Positions 6,770 to 15,337 of a stretch of DNA of 62,453 nucleotides are shown one piece after another; positions within the stretch are counted from its first letter, which is position 1, and the number at the start of each line of letters is the position of its first letter. The notes beneath the pieces were generated by a model that worked only from the letters and a program-made list of their open reading frames with translations, did no database searches and was not told the DNA's origin. The stretch is from Phascolarctobacterium sp. (lineage in GTDB: Bacteria; Bacillota; Negativicutes; Acidaminococcales; Acidaminococcaceae): NCBI GenBank assembly GCA_017457085.1, contig JAFTID010000007.1:1-62453 (forward strand). The letters run 5' to 3'. Both the position numbers and the translations under genes were made by a program.

Positions 6770-7825
6770 ATGGCTCTAAAGGATTCATTTTTACAAGTTT
6801 TGAAAAATGTTCGTAACAATACCAAAGCTTATACATGTATTGCTGTTGTCGGGCAACCAGGAGCGGGAAAGTCTAGTCTTATAAATAATTTGATTGGGGA
6901 AAAAGTTGCAGAAACCGGACCTCAAACTGATGTGACTAAGCTTATAAGTGCCTATGAATATAATTTCATGAGATTATTAGATGTACCAGGGTATGGAACC
7001 AAATTATTTCCGTTTGAAAAATGGATACAAGATTATCCATTAGAAGACTATGATGCAATAATATATGTGTACGCTAGCAAGTTGATAGAGGAAGATAGTA
7101 AATTATTCGAACATATAAGAATTTGGAATCAATATAGAAGAAAACCACTTTTTCTAGTTAGAAATCATTGTAACGACTTAGAGAATGAAAATGAAAGACT
7201 TGATGTAGAAAAAGATTTGAAAAAATCCCTGTCTTATTCTGGAGTTGTTAGTAATGATGTGATTTTTGTGGATTGTAGCAGAGAAAAAGTTGGAATAACT
7301 GAATTGAAATTAAAAATTGAGCAAGCAAATATAGTTAATATCTGGAAACAAAGGATTAGTGATAGTTTCGAAAAAGCACGCGATGTATATTTAGAAGAGA
7401 AAAGCCTTTTAGCAATGGGAGAAATTGATACATATAAAAAATTAGCTGGTGCAAATGGATTAAATCCTATTTTAGTAGCTGATATGGCTATTGATGTGGG
7501 TATATATTTAAAAATGTTTGCCGATATTAGAAAATGTTATGGAATTGAGCAGAATGACTTCAATTTATATGTAGTATTTCCTGTTGCGAAGAAACTTGCA
7601 GAGCTTCTTACGAAACAAGGTGTTATATTATTAATAAAAAATTTTGGGACACGATTTATGGTAAAAAATACATCTAAATATATTCCAGTTATAGGACAAG
7701 CTGTTGCAGCAACAATAAGTTGGAACTTAGCAAAATATGCTGGGGAACAGTACAATAACGATTGTATAGAATTAGCTAAAGATGTTATGAATGATTTAAT
7801 TCATAAAGAAATAATGAAAATATAA
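6770..7825 (+). CDS. IRG-like (immunity-related) GTPase A
   Basis: 351 residues. G1 is VVGQPGAGKSSLINNL (about residues 24-39), G3 is LLDVPGYGTKLFPFE, and the G4 area reads FLVRNHCND, departing from canonical NKxD. After the GTPase domain, GLNPILVADMAIDVGIYLKM and a C-terminal PVIGQAVAA segment match the helical domain of interferon-inducible IRG proteins. It is paralogous to the next gene, 16 bp downstream, which has a canonical RNKSD. By family it should bind GTP and oligomerise, perhaps on membranes; any defence role is inference. ATG 6770 has AGGGGATG upstream. The DNA is distinctly AT-rich next to polA or metH, suggesting transfer. Confidence 0.8.
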   Translation: MALKDSFLQVLKNVRNNTKAYTCIAVVGQPGAGKSSLINNLIGEKVAETGPQTDVTKLISAYEYNFMRLLDVPGYGTKLFPFEKWIQDYPLEDYDAIIYVYASKLIEEDSKLFEHIRIWNQYRRKPLFLVRNHCNDLENENERLDVEKDLKKSLSYSGVVSNDVIFVDCSREKVGITELKLKIEQANIVNIWKQRISDSFEKARDVYLEEKSLLAMGEIDTYKKLAGANGLNPILVADMAIDVGIYLKMFADIRKCYGIEQNDFNLYVVFPVAKKLAELLTKQGVILLIKNFGTRFMVKNTSKYIPVIGQAVAATISWNLAKYAGEQYNNDCIELAKDVMNDLIHKEIMKI

Positions 7826-7841
7826 AAGGGAGGCTTTTATC

Positions 7842-8915
7842 ATGACGAAAGAGGAACAATTAGCACAAGAATTACAGCAGAAATTTAATGAAATGGAGAA
7901 TGTTAAAGTCAAAATTGCACTACTTGGTCAGCCTGGAGCAGGAAAATCAAGCCTGATAAATTCTTTGCTTGGCAGAAAACTTTTTGAAGTTGGTGTTCAT
8001 ACTGATACTACAACTGAAAAGCAAGAAGCTAGATTTGAAGAAATTGATATTGTTGATTTGCCTGGATACGGTACTAAAGCATTCCCTTTTGAACTTTGGA
8101 AAGAAAGATTTGCGCCTGAGCAATACGACTTATATCTTTTTGTTTTTGAAGGCAAATTGCATGATACTGATGCACAGCTTTTTGAGAGTCTTAAAGAATG
8201 GAAACAAGAAAGAAATCATCCTTACTTTATTGTCCGTAATAAAAGTGATCAAATCTGGGATGATGAAAAATCTTTGTCTGAATTGAAAGATGCAATTAGG
8301 ACAGATGTTTATTCAAAAATGGGTGATAGAACTGCTGATGTGTTTTTTACTAGTTGTAGAGATAAATCTGGATTGGCTGAATTAAAAGAAGCCATTTTTG
8401 GAGCGAACATCCCAGAGGTAAAAAAATCTAAATTAGTGGCTGCATTTAAAGCAGAGACCACGGAAGATTTGAATAGGAAAAAAAGAGTCTGCTTGGATAA
8501 AGTGGATTCGTATGCGTATATGTGTGCTTTGAATGGTATCAATCCAATTCCTGGAGTTGACGTTGGAATAGATATAGGAATTCTTAATAAGTTGATGGAT
8601 GAGATAAGAATTGTTTTTGGGTTGGATGATGAAGAGAAGCTTGAAAAATATAAATTTATGTTACCTGCTGCTAAGGGGTTGGTTGAAAAAGTTCTTCAAT
8701 ATACAACTGTGTATGGAACAACCAATGTAATCAAAAAAATGGCATTGCAGTTTATCGGGAAGAAACCTCTTAAAGTAGTTCCGTTTGTTGGACAGGCTAT
8801 ATCTGCTATTTCTGGTTATATGATGACCCAGTACTTAGGAAAAGAATATATAGATACTTGTTATGAGTTAACTAAGCTTGTTTTAGAAGATGTCATAAAA
8901 AAGCAAAATAAATAG
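7842..8915 (+). CDS. IRG-like (immunity-related) GTPase B
   Basis: 357 residues. All G motifs are good: G1 LLGQPGAGKSSLINSLLG (about 28-45), G2 Thr in HTDTTTEK, G3 DIVDLPGYGTKAFPFELW, G4 FIVRNKSDQ, and TSCRDKSGL as the G5-like region. The pattern DLPGYGT..YDLYLFVF..D..L.....YFIVRNKSD is that of IRG GTPases, and the C-terminal NPIPGVDVGIDIGIL matches their helical domain. With the preceding paralogue it forms a two-gene operon (AGGGAGG before the ATG, 16-bp gap) closed by the terminator at 8941. Two GTPases with unequal G4 motifs could form a heteromer. Dynamin-like or other GTPase roles remain possible. Confidence 0.85.
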   Translation: MTKEEQLAQELQQKFNEMENVKVKIALLGQPGAGKSSLINSLLGRKLFEVGVHTDTTTEKQEARFEEIDIVDLPGYGTKAFPFELWKERFAPEQYDLYLFVFEGKLHDTDAQLFESLKEWKQERNHPYFIVRNKSDQIWDDEKSLSELKDAIRTDVYSKMGDRTADVFFTSCRDKSGLAELKEAIFGANIPEVKKSKLVAAFKAETTEDLNRKKRVCLDKVDSYAYMCALNGINPIPGVDVGIDIGILNKLMDEIRIVFGLDDEEKLEKYKFMLPAAKGLVEKVLQYTTVYGTTNVIKKMALQFIGKKPLKVVPFVGQAISAISGYMMTQYLGKEYIDTCYELTKLVLEDVIKKQNK

Positions 8916-8940
8916 AATAAATTGTTCTTTTAGGTTTATC

Positions 8941-8970
8941 GAGAGTGGAATTTTCCACTCTCTTTCTTTT
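8941..8970 (+). terminator. Terminator of the GTPase operon
   Basis: GAGAGTGGAA/TTCCACTCTC hairpin (8941-8962) followed by TTTCTTTT. Confidence 0.9.
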
Positions 8971-9029
8971 CAGAAGGACAATAACTGGCACACCTATATT
9001 CTAAAATTAGGTAAAGGAGTGTGGTTATA

Positions 9030-9686
9030 GTGTCTCAAAAATTAGATTTTCAAGAATTATTATTTAAGGCTAAATGTGGTGATGCACAAGCTCAATGCGA
9101 ATTGGGAAAATGCTATGCTGATGGGGAAATTGTCGAACAAGATTACAAGAAATCACTTTATTGGTTTAATGAAGCTGTAAAAAATGGAAGTGTTATGGCA
9201 ATTGCTTGCCTAGGTGTGATGTATGAGCTTGGACATGGTGTGGAAGCAGATGTTAATAAAGCGATAGAATATTATCAGCGTGCTGCGTATGAAAATGAAC
9301 CAACAGGAACATATAATATGGGCTTGTGTTATTTTTATGGTAAAGGTATTGTGAAAGAAAACAAACGCCGCGCCATAAACTATATTACAGAAGTTGCGAA
9401 AGCTGGATTTGTTAAAGCTATGAAGTTTTTGATTACTTATTATTGCGAACGCAGTGATTTTGAAAAGAGTTTTTATTGGCTAGAGCAAGTTGCATTGACA
9501 GGTGATGATGATTGTCAACTGCGTGTTGGTAGGTGTTATGAAAAAGGGACTTCCTTTGTAGAACAGGATAAAGAAAAAGCTTTTGAATGGTACTTAAAAG
9601 CAGCGGAGCAAGGAAACGAGCAAGCGATGGAAAGAGTTAACGTCTATTATGCGAGCAAGCTGTATGATTTTAAAATGCCAAAATAA
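9030..9686 (+). CDS. Sel1-repeat (TPR-like) protein
   Basis: 218 residues made of about five Sel1-like repeats with the A..LG..Y..G.gv..d..KA..wy..AA pattern, for example AQCELGKCYADGEIVEQDYK and QLRVGRCYEKGTSFVEQDKE. There is no signal peptide or membrane segment, so a cytosolic scaffold is likely. The start is taken as GTG 9030 because AAAGGAG lies about 10 bases upstream; GTG 9021 overlaps it. It follows the GTPase operon after a terminator and has similar AT-rich codon use, so it may belong to the same island. Partner unknown. Confidence 0.85.
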   Translation: MSQKLDFQELLFKAKCGDAQAQCELGKCYADGEIVEQDYKKSLYWFNEAVKNGSVMAIACLGVMYELGHGVEADVNKAIEYYQRAAYENEPTGTYNMGLCYFYGKGIVKENKRRAINYITEVAKAGFVKAMKFLITYYCERSDFEKSFYWLEQVALTGDDDCQLRVGRCYEKGTSFVEQDKEKAFEWYLKAAEQGNEQAMERVNVYYASKLYDFKMPK

Positions 9687-9800
9687 AAAATACAACAGCC
9701 TTCACATATTTTTCCTCAAGAGTTGTATAATAGAAACAGGATTGGAATGTTTAAAGAATTGAAGGATAAAAATTTGTGTAATTAACGTAGGAGGTTCATC

Positions 9801-10340
9801 ATGGCTAAGAAAGTTTTGATTTTATCTGGAAGTCCCCGTAAAAACGGAAACTCTGATTTGTTATGCAATGAATTTATGCGCGGTGCGTTGGAAAGTGGTA
9901 ACGAAGTTACTAAAATTCGTGTTGTTGAAAAGAAGATTGCTCCTTGTATGGGCTGTTACTACTGCACAAAAAATAATGGCGCTTGTGCCATCAAAGATGA
10001 TATGGCAGATGTGCTTCAACAAGTTATCGATGCGGACGTTATCGTTTTGGCAAGTCCGGTGTACTTCTACTCAATTTCTGCTCAATTGAAAGCAACTATC
10101 GACAGAACCGTTGCTCGTTGGCTGGAAGTTAAAAACAAAGAATTTTACTACATTGCTACCTGTGCTGAAGCAGAACCTCAAGCTGTGGAAACTACCTTTG
10201 CCTGCTTCCGTGGTTATGCTGATTGTGTAGAAGGAGCAGTAGAAAAAGGCATACTTGCCGGAATTGGCGTCTATGAAGCTGGTGCGGTAAAAGCTACTGA
10301 ATATATGAAGCTTGCCTACGAAATGGGCAAGAATGTTTGA
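9801..10340 (+). CDS. NADPH-dependent FMN reductase / iron-sulfur flavoprotein family
   Basis: 179 residues. The flavodoxin-like N-terminus LILSGSPRKNGNSDLL binds FMN phosphate; a Cys cluster CMGCYYCTKNNGAC (about residues 50-63) and IVLASPVYFYSISAQLKATID complete the family pattern. It probably moves electrons from NAD(P)H or ferredoxin to small acceptors via FMN. Start ATG follows AGGAGG by 7 bases. It is 36 bp from the DUF1638 gene and probably co-transcribed with it. Confidence 0.9.
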   Translation: MAKKVLILSGSPRKNGNSDLLCNEFMRGALESGNEVTKIRVVEKKIAPCMGCYYCTKNNGACAIKDDMADVLQQVIDADVIVLASPVYFYSISAQLKATIDRTVARWLEVKNKEFYYIATCAEAEPQAVETTFACFRGYADCVEGAVEKGILAGIGVYEAGAVKATEYMKLAYEMGKNV

Positions 10341-10376
10341 TTTTATTAAGAAGCTTTGAGAATCAGGAGGCTGTTT

Positions 10377-11039
10377 ATGAAATCCGTAATTCTATCCTGT
10401 CCGACACTTAGGGGGGAACTGCTCGCTGCGCTCGCTTCCCACAACGCAGATATCCCTGTGCATTTTATGCCCTACAAATTACATAATGACGTGAAGTTTT
10501 TGCATGAGTATGTGCAAAATATGATAGATAGCTTTGCAAATGTAGATAGAATTTATATTTGTACTACTGGCTGTGGTGGTGGAACCATTGGTTTGAAAGC
10601 GACAACTGCGGAATTAGTACTGCCCCGCACTCGCGATTGCTTGGATATTTTACTTTCCGGTGACGATTTAAAGCGTGATGATAGACGTAACCTGCGTGGC
10701 ATTTACTACACTGCTAGCTGGATGGATTTTGGCAAGAACAGTGAGATTGATCCAGAAAAGCTTATTGCCAAACGTGGTCAAGAGGAAGCAGAAGAATTTT
10801 TGCGTAAGCTGTACAAGGGCTTTAAGGATTTTTATATTATCGACACTGGTTGCTATGATGTTGAAGAAGTCCGTGCTTATGCTAATACTTTGATGAAAAT
10901 TTTGGGTACGGAAGTGCAAGTTATTAAAGGCGAATACAAGATTCTTCACAAAATGGTTACCCACCAAATTGATGAGGACTTTGTGATTGTACCCAAGGGT
11001 GAAGCTGTGCAAGCAGGTTCCTTTATGCCTAACAAGTAG
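10377..11039 (+). CDS. DUF1638 family protein
   Basis: 220 residues. It begins MKSVILSCPTLRGELLAAL and has the motifs YICTTGCGGGTIGLKATTAE, LVLPRTRDCLDILLS and FYIIDTGCYDVEEV, the Cys/Gly-rich pattern of DUF1638 proteins, which occur near corrinoid and one-carbon genes in anaerobes. Biochemical function is not established. ATG 10377 follows AGGAGG. It sits just after the flavoprotein gene, so a joint redox or cofactor role is possible but unproven. Confidence 0.75.
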   Translation: MKSVILSCPTLRGELLAALASHNADIPVHFMPYKLHNDVKFLHEYVQNMIDSFANVDRIYICTTGCGGGTIGLKATTAELVLPRTRDCLDILLSGDDLKRDDRRNLRGIYYTASWMDFGKNSEIDPEKLIAKRGQEEAEEFLRKLYKGFKDFYIIDTGCYDVEEVRAYANTLMKILGTEVQVIKGEYKILHKMVTHQIDEDFVIVPKGEAVQAGSFMPNK

Positions 11040-11100
11040 CAGGAAAATTCACTGCTTTTATAGAATATAAGCGCAAGATTAATTTTTGGAGGTAAGTATT

Positions 11101-11421
11101 ATGTTAATGACAACTACCCAAATTTTACAAGGCAAAGAAATTGTTGAATACAAAGGTATGGTTTTTGGTGAAGTAGTCTCCGGTGTAAATATTTTTAAAG
11201 ATATGTTCTCCGGAATTAGAGACGTAATCGGTGGTCGCAGTGGTGCCTACGAAGGTGAAATTGGTGATGCTCGCGACGAAGCTATTGAAGAAATGATGAA
11301 GCGCGCTGAAAAGATGGGCGCTAATGCAATCATCGGTATTGACGTTGATTATGAAGTGTTGGGTGAAAAGAATGGGATGTTAATGGTATCTGTGTCTGGT
11401 ACTGCTGTCGTAGTAAAATAG
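11101..11421 (+). CDS. YbjQ/UPF0145 family protein
   Basis: 106 residues. The pattern [23 protein letters not shown], then [20 protein letters not shown] and [11 protein letters not shown], is that of the pentameric YbjQ (UPF0145/DUF74) family, once proposed to bind heavy metals; no role is certain. Start ATG 11101 has GGAGG 9 bases upstream. Its last codons (AAA TAG) form part of one arm of the dispersed repeat at 11414-11536. Confidence 0.9.
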   Translation: MLMTTTQILQGKEIVEYKGMVFGEVVSGVNIFKDMFSGIRDVIGGRSGAYEGEIGDARDEAIEEMMKRAEKMGANAIIGIDVDYEVLGEKNGMLMVSVSGTAVVVK

Positions 11422-11536
11422 TTATAAGCACCGTTATGCTTTGTCGCAGTTCATTCGCTTGCTCGACGTACGCTTAGTACGCCTTCGCTTCACGAATTTC
11501 ACTGCTTCGCGCCTTCCGGCACTTCTAACTATTTTA
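11414..11536 (-). repeat. Dispersed 121-bp hairpin element, copy A
   Basis: Outer arms TAAAATAGTTA (11414-11424) and TAACTATTTTA (11526-11536) are perfectly complementary over 11 bp and unlike the arms of other copies. The core has the family marks: TTATAAGCACCG at the gene end, GCTTGCTCGACGTACGC centre and CGGCACTTCTAA at the other end. The left arm includes the stop codon of the YbjQ gene. Confidence 0.9.
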
Positions 11537-11553
11537 TAGTTACATTAATGAAA

Positions 11554-11584
11554 AAAGCCTGCTCTATATGAGCAGGCTTTGTGC
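11554..11584. terminator. Bidirectional terminator
   Basis: AAAGCCTGCTC and GAGCAGGCTTT around TATAT, with A-run before and T-rich run after; lies between convergent YbjQ and DUF401 genes. Confidence 0.85.
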
Positions 11585-11595
11585 GTTTTTGGAGG

Positions 11596-12813
11596 TTACC
11601 ACGTAAAGTAGGTATATACACTAAAGATTGTAAGAATAATAACTTCGATGATGGCAATGGGCTTCAAGGATTGGAAAAAGTTGGATTTAAAGTAATCGAT
11701 TGTTACTACAAGGCACATATGGGTTGGGGTAAGCATTTGCCCTGCCACACCAAAAGCCATAGCAACACCAGCAAGGTTCAAGCTGCCAGTTTGCATTGCT
11801 GCAACAATGGGCATTACGATAGCAACGTGACCTTGACTCATACCGGTTAAGATGCCAATGATTAAAGATACGCAGGCGATGATAACAGGTACGGGCAACG
11901 GAGAACTTTGGAAAGCAACAACGATTTCGTTAAGCACGTTGGTAACGGTCAAGATTTGGATGAAGTACAAAATGCAGAGTACGTTCAAGAACATTTTGTA
12001 ATCGCAAGCACCAAGGATAATTTCCTTCAAGTTTACGTAGCGATTGCTAAAGCGCAGAACGAAATACATACCAACGGTAACCACGCCCATGGAGATGGAC
12101 GCGTTAAAATTGAAGAGCACTACCAAAAGGAAAGTGATGATTACCGGTGCAAGAGAGAGAATCAAATCAAACTTGTTCTTACGAGCTTCGTCGTCATCAG
12201 CTGAGGTGGTCTTAGTTACGTCAATTTTGATGGGGCGAATGAGCACGAACCAACCAACAGAGAAAGCTACAATTGTCAGCCAGAATAAGTGCTTGATAAA
12301 TTCGCTGAAGGGTACGCCTGCAATACTGCAAGCCATAATCATACCGGGAATGATGGGGCTGGAAAATTCAAAGATGTGACGGAACCAGAAGTTAATGGCT
12401 GCTTTATGCTCTTGGGTAATGTCAATATCTTTGCTGGCTTCTTCAACAATGGGAGCGGAAAAGCGCGCTCCACCTAAAGAGGGAAGCAAGCCTAAGAAAG
12501 CAGGCATTACGGCAAGGGTGAACTTGGCACTGGAAAAAATACGTTGCAAGGCTTTAACCATTCCTTCTAAGGCACCACTGGTACGCAACTGAATTTCCAA
12601 GCACATTACAAAATACAAGGCGAGGATAATATCATAAGTGCGACTCAAGGAAAGAGTTTCTGTAAAGGCGCGGACTAAATAGGAAAGCTCCGGAGTTTTT
12701 ACAACCCAGATGAGCAAACCGCCTGCCAGCATACAGGGACCAATGGGAATATGGCGGCGCAGAAGAAAAATTATCAGCGCCATGGTTATTGTCAAAAGCA
12801 AGAATATATTCAT
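11596..12813 (-). CDS. DUF401 family membrane transport protein
   Basis: 405 residues with about ten hydrophobic segments (for example FLLLTITMALIIFLLRR at the start and ILTIFSVYTYFTW at the end). The pattern MPAFLGLLPSLGGARFSAPI and FWFRHIFEFSSPIIPGMI is diagnostic of the DUF401 integral membrane family, which resembles anion and gluconate permeases. It is probably a carboxylate transporter of the inner membrane; substrate unknown. The start at 12813 follows a GAGGTAAAC site on the minus strand. It stands alone and is convergent with the YbjQ gene. Confidence 0.85.
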   Translation of the reverse strand: MNIFLLLTITMALIIFLLRRHIPIGPCMLAGGLLIWVVKTPELSYLVRAFTETLSLSRTYDIILALYFVMCLEIQLRTSGALEGMVKALQRIFSSAKFTLAVMPAFLGLLPSLGGARFSAPIVEEASKDIDITQEHKAAINFWFRHIFEFSSPIIPGMIMACSIAGVPFSEFIKHLFWLTIVAFSVGWFVLIRPIKIDVTKTTSADDDEARKNKFDLILSLAPVIITFLLVVLFNFNASISMGVVTVGMYFVLRFSNRYVNLKEIILGACDYKMFLNVLCILYFIQILTVTNVLNEIVVAFQSSPLPVPVIIACVSLIIGILTGMSQGHVAIVMPIVAAMQTGSLNLAGVAMAFGVAGQMLTPTHMCLVVTIDYFKSNFFQSLKPIAIIEVIILTIFSVYTYFTW

Positions 12814-12957
12814 AAAAAGTTTACCTCGTCGTAAAGAAATGATTTCTAATTATACAACATTGTGTGATGTTTGCATAATCTTTTGTATAAAATACTTATC
12901 TATTTTTTGTAATAGGGGTATAATGTAAAGAGATAAACACAATTGGAGGTTTTCGGT

Positions 12958-14304
12958 ATGCGTATCGACAAGTTATATTTGCAGAACTTTCGTTGTTATG
13001 ATGATATGGAACTTAATTTTGATAAAAATATGACCGTTATCGTTGGTGAAAATGGTAAAGGTAAGACTGCTATTTTAGATGCTTTGGCAATTTCTTTGGA
13101 GCCGTATTTGCGTGCCTTTGGCTGTAAAGGACGTAATATGAGCGAGCGTGATGTGCGCCGTATTAAAGATGCTGGTGATGAAAAGGCTTCCCGTATTTTG
13201 CGTATGAAGAGCAAGTATCCTGTTAGCATTAAGGTTGAGGGCGAGCGTGATGGCGTAGCTTTTACTTGGAGTCGTGAGCTGAAGTCCGAGCGTGGCAGGA
13301 CGACCTCCAATAATGCGAAGGAATTAGCTGATTATGGCAAGGAACTTTACGCTGGTATTAACAGTGTTAATGATGAAAAAATTATTTTGCCTGTTTTGGC
13401 TTACTACGGAACTTCCCGTATGTGGAATGATAGCAAGCTTTTACATAGAAGCAAGAAGGTAGATTTGCCTCGCAGTGTTGGTTACGAAGAATGTATTGAG
13501 CCGTCTTCTTCCTACAATACTTTCGGACAATGGTTTAAATACGCAATGCTTAGTGCTGCGGAGTTTGACCGTGCGGCGAAAGAGATTGGTGACGAGAAAG
13601 AAAATCCTTACGCAACGGTATTGCGTGCAGTTCGCCAAGCAGTTACCGCCTGCCTGAAAAGTATGGGCTGGACGGATATTAGCTTTAGCTTTGCCATGCA
13701 GGATATTGTGTTGAGCCATCCTGATATGGGCGAGCTGACCATTGACGTTTTAAGTGATGGCGCGCGTAGCGTAATTAGTATGGCGGCGGATTTAGCTTAT
13801 CGCATGGTACGTTTGAATCCTGATTTAGGAAGTCGTGCTGCGCTGGACACTCCCGGTGTGGTTTTAATAGATGAAGTTGATATGCATTTGCATCCTTCTT
13901 GGCAACAAACTGTTTTGTATGATTTGCAGGAAGCTTTTCCGAAGGTGCAGTTCATTGTGACTACTCATAGTCCGCAGGTTCTGACCTCTGTAAATCCGGA
14001 ATGCATCCGTATTTTACAATGGGGAGCTTGCTTTGAAGGTGTGCGCACGCCGGAATTTTCTTTGGGTGCAGAAAGCTATCAGCTGTTGAAAGACATTCAA
14101 AATGTAGAAACTCGTCCCCAAGCTTTGCCAATTGTTAAGGATTTGGCGCATTATTTAGAGCTTGTAGGTGAAGATAAGTGGGATAGCAAGGAAGCTTTGG
14201 AATTGCGTGCTCGTCTTGATGAATGGGCGAAAGGTCGTGAGCCTGCCCTCTTGCGTGCGGATATGGATATTCGCATGCGCCTCTTTAGGAGGAATCGCAA
14301 ATGA
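12958..14304 (+). CDS. ptuA: AAA/ABC-like ATPase of a Septu-type defence system (PtuA-like)
   Basis: 448 residues. Walker A is VVGENGKGKTAILDAL (about residues 30-45) after the RecF/SMC-like start IDKLYLQNFRCYDDM; later come YYGTSRMW, a signature-like LSDGARSVISM, Walker B GVVLIDEVDMHLHPSWQQ and the switch THSPQVLTS. This is the layout of OLD/SMC-like ATPases paired with HNH nucleases in Septu. ATG 12958 has TTGGAGG upstream. The stop overlaps the next start as ATGA, so the two proteins are translationally coupled. In known Septu the ATPase oligomer holds and controls the nuclease. Confidence 0.8.
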   Translation: MRIDKLYLQNFRCYDDMELNFDKNMTVIVGENGKGKTAILDALAISLEPYLRAFGCKGRNMSERDVRRIKDAGDEKASRILRMKSKYPVSIKVEGERDGVAFTWSRELKSERGRTTSNNAKELADYGKELYAGINSVNDEKIILPVLAYYGTSRMWNDSKLLHRSKKVDLPRSVGYEECIEPSSSYNTFGQWFKYAMLSAAEFDRAAKEIGDEKENPYATVLRAVRQAVTACLKSMGWTDISFSFAMQDIVLSHPDMGELTIDVLSDGARSVISMAADLAYRMVRLNPDLGSRAALDTPGVVLIDEVDMHLHPSWQQTVLYDLQEAFPKVQFIVTTHSPQVLTSVNPECIRILQWGACFEGVRTPEFSLGAESYQLLKDIQNVETRPQALPIVKDLAHYLELVGEDKWDSKEALELRARLDEWAKGREPALLRADMDIRMRLFRRNRK

Positions 14305-15080
14305 AACGGGTTTATAAACGTCAGCAGGAGCCTGAACTGCTGAAAAGTTATCGCGTTCGCCATCCAGATGCTACTTGGGATAAGTTTCGCAGACGTTTTA
14401 CTAGAGGGTACCGCCAAGTAAAGCAGGCGATTATTGAAGACCAACGTGGTTTGTGTGCTTACTGCGAAATTAGCATTAAGATGGCTGAGGATTACACTGA
14501 GGTTGACGATTTCCGTGTGGAACATTTCTTTCCGAAAGGATCAACCCAAAAGGGAGGACACAACTACCATTTGGATTGGCGGAATCTTTTAGGGGTGTGT
14601 CATGGTGGAAGTCAGCGTGATGTTCCCGATGCGGATTGGCGTTTTTCCGAAGAACGTCGTGATCGTAGCTGTGACGTGCCTAAAGGTGGCAAGGAAATTA
14701 CAGACCGCATTTTAAATCCTCTTAAATTGCCCGGTAACAAAAGATTATTTCGTTACACGGAGCATAACGGGCGCATGTATGTTGATGAAGAAACTTGCCC
14801 CAAAGAACTGCAAAAGAAGGCGAAAAACACTATTAAGGAACTGAATTTGAATGCTCCTCGCTTGATGAGAATGCGCAAGGCTGTCATCGACAAGCTTACT
14901 GACGAAGTAATGCAGGCATTGGCGGAGGGGCAGGAGCTGGACGAAATCTTGAGCTGGCTGGCAGAAAGCTTCTTACTCCCGGACCACAAGAATAGGAGCG
15001 TACCGTTTTTTACGGTTATTAGGTGGTATTTGGGGGAGGCGGCGGAAAAACTTATCGCTGCTAGTGGAGATAAAATATGA
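14301..15080 (+). CDS. ptuB: HNH nuclease of a Septu-type defence system (PtuB-like)
   Basis: 259 residues. The N-terminus MKRVYKRQQEPELLKSYR and the segment IIEDQRGLCAYCEI..DFRVEHFFPKG match the PtuB/TIGR02646 family: a CxxC zinc-binding turn followed by the catalytic His of an HNH domain (VEHFFPK), with a later NLLGVCHGG. By family it cleaves DNA or RNA when unleashed by the ATPase during phage infection. It overlaps ptuA by 4 bp and is followed by a terminator at 15115. No reverse transcriptase or msr-msd candidate lies nearby, so this is a stand-alone Septu rather than a retron effector. Confidence 0.8.
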   Translation: MKRVYKRQQEPELLKSYRVRHPDATWDKFRRRFTRGYRQVKQAIIEDQRGLCAYCEISIKMAEDYTEVDDFRVEHFFPKGSTQKGGHNYHLDWRNLLGVCHGGSQRDVPDADWRFSEERRDRSCDVPKGGKEITDRILNPLKLPGNKRLFRYTEHNGRMYVDEETCPKELQKKAKNTIKELNLNAPRLMRMRKAVIDKLTDEVMQALAEGQELDEILSWLAESFLLPDHKNRSVPFFTVIRWYLGEAAEKLIAASGDKI

Positions 15081-15114
15081 AAACGCGGTTTGTCGTAATT
15101 TTTATTTAAAGTAA

Positions 15115-15146
15115 CAATCCTGTCGCAAGGCAGGATTTTTCTTTTT
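15115..15146 (+). terminator. Terminator of the ptuAB operon
   Basis: ATCCTG and CAGGAT around TCGCAAGG, followed by TTTTTCTTTTTT. Confidence 0.85.
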
Positions 15147-15200
15147 TAAGTAGAATATCAACAGTTAACGACTGAATAAAATTTATTAATAGATAAGTAA

Positions 15201-15321
15201 GAAAACGTTAGAAATACCGGATAACAAGGCGGAGCAAAATTGTGCAGCGACGGCGTACTGAGCGTACGTCGAGCAAGCAATTTTAGCGACAACGCAGGAA
15301 GACGGTGTTTATAGCGTTTTC
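15201..15321 (+). repeat. Dispersed 121-bp hairpin element, copy B
   Basis: Arms GAAAACG (15201-15207) and CGTTTTC (15315-15321). Inner TTAGAAATACCG and CGGTGTTTATAG continue the stem, so 19 nt on each side pair with one mismatch. The core carries ATAACAAGGCGGAGCAAAA and GGCGTACTGAGCGTACGTCG. It ends 5 bp before the ribosome binding site of the phosphohexomutase gene. Confidence 0.9.
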
Positions 15322-15337
15322 GCAAAGGAGAATAGTG

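Noticed and set aside
12958-15080. Retron Ec78-like system, since PtuAB can be a retron effector
   Set aside because: No reverse transcriptase gene or msr-msd-like inverted repeat lies within the flanks.
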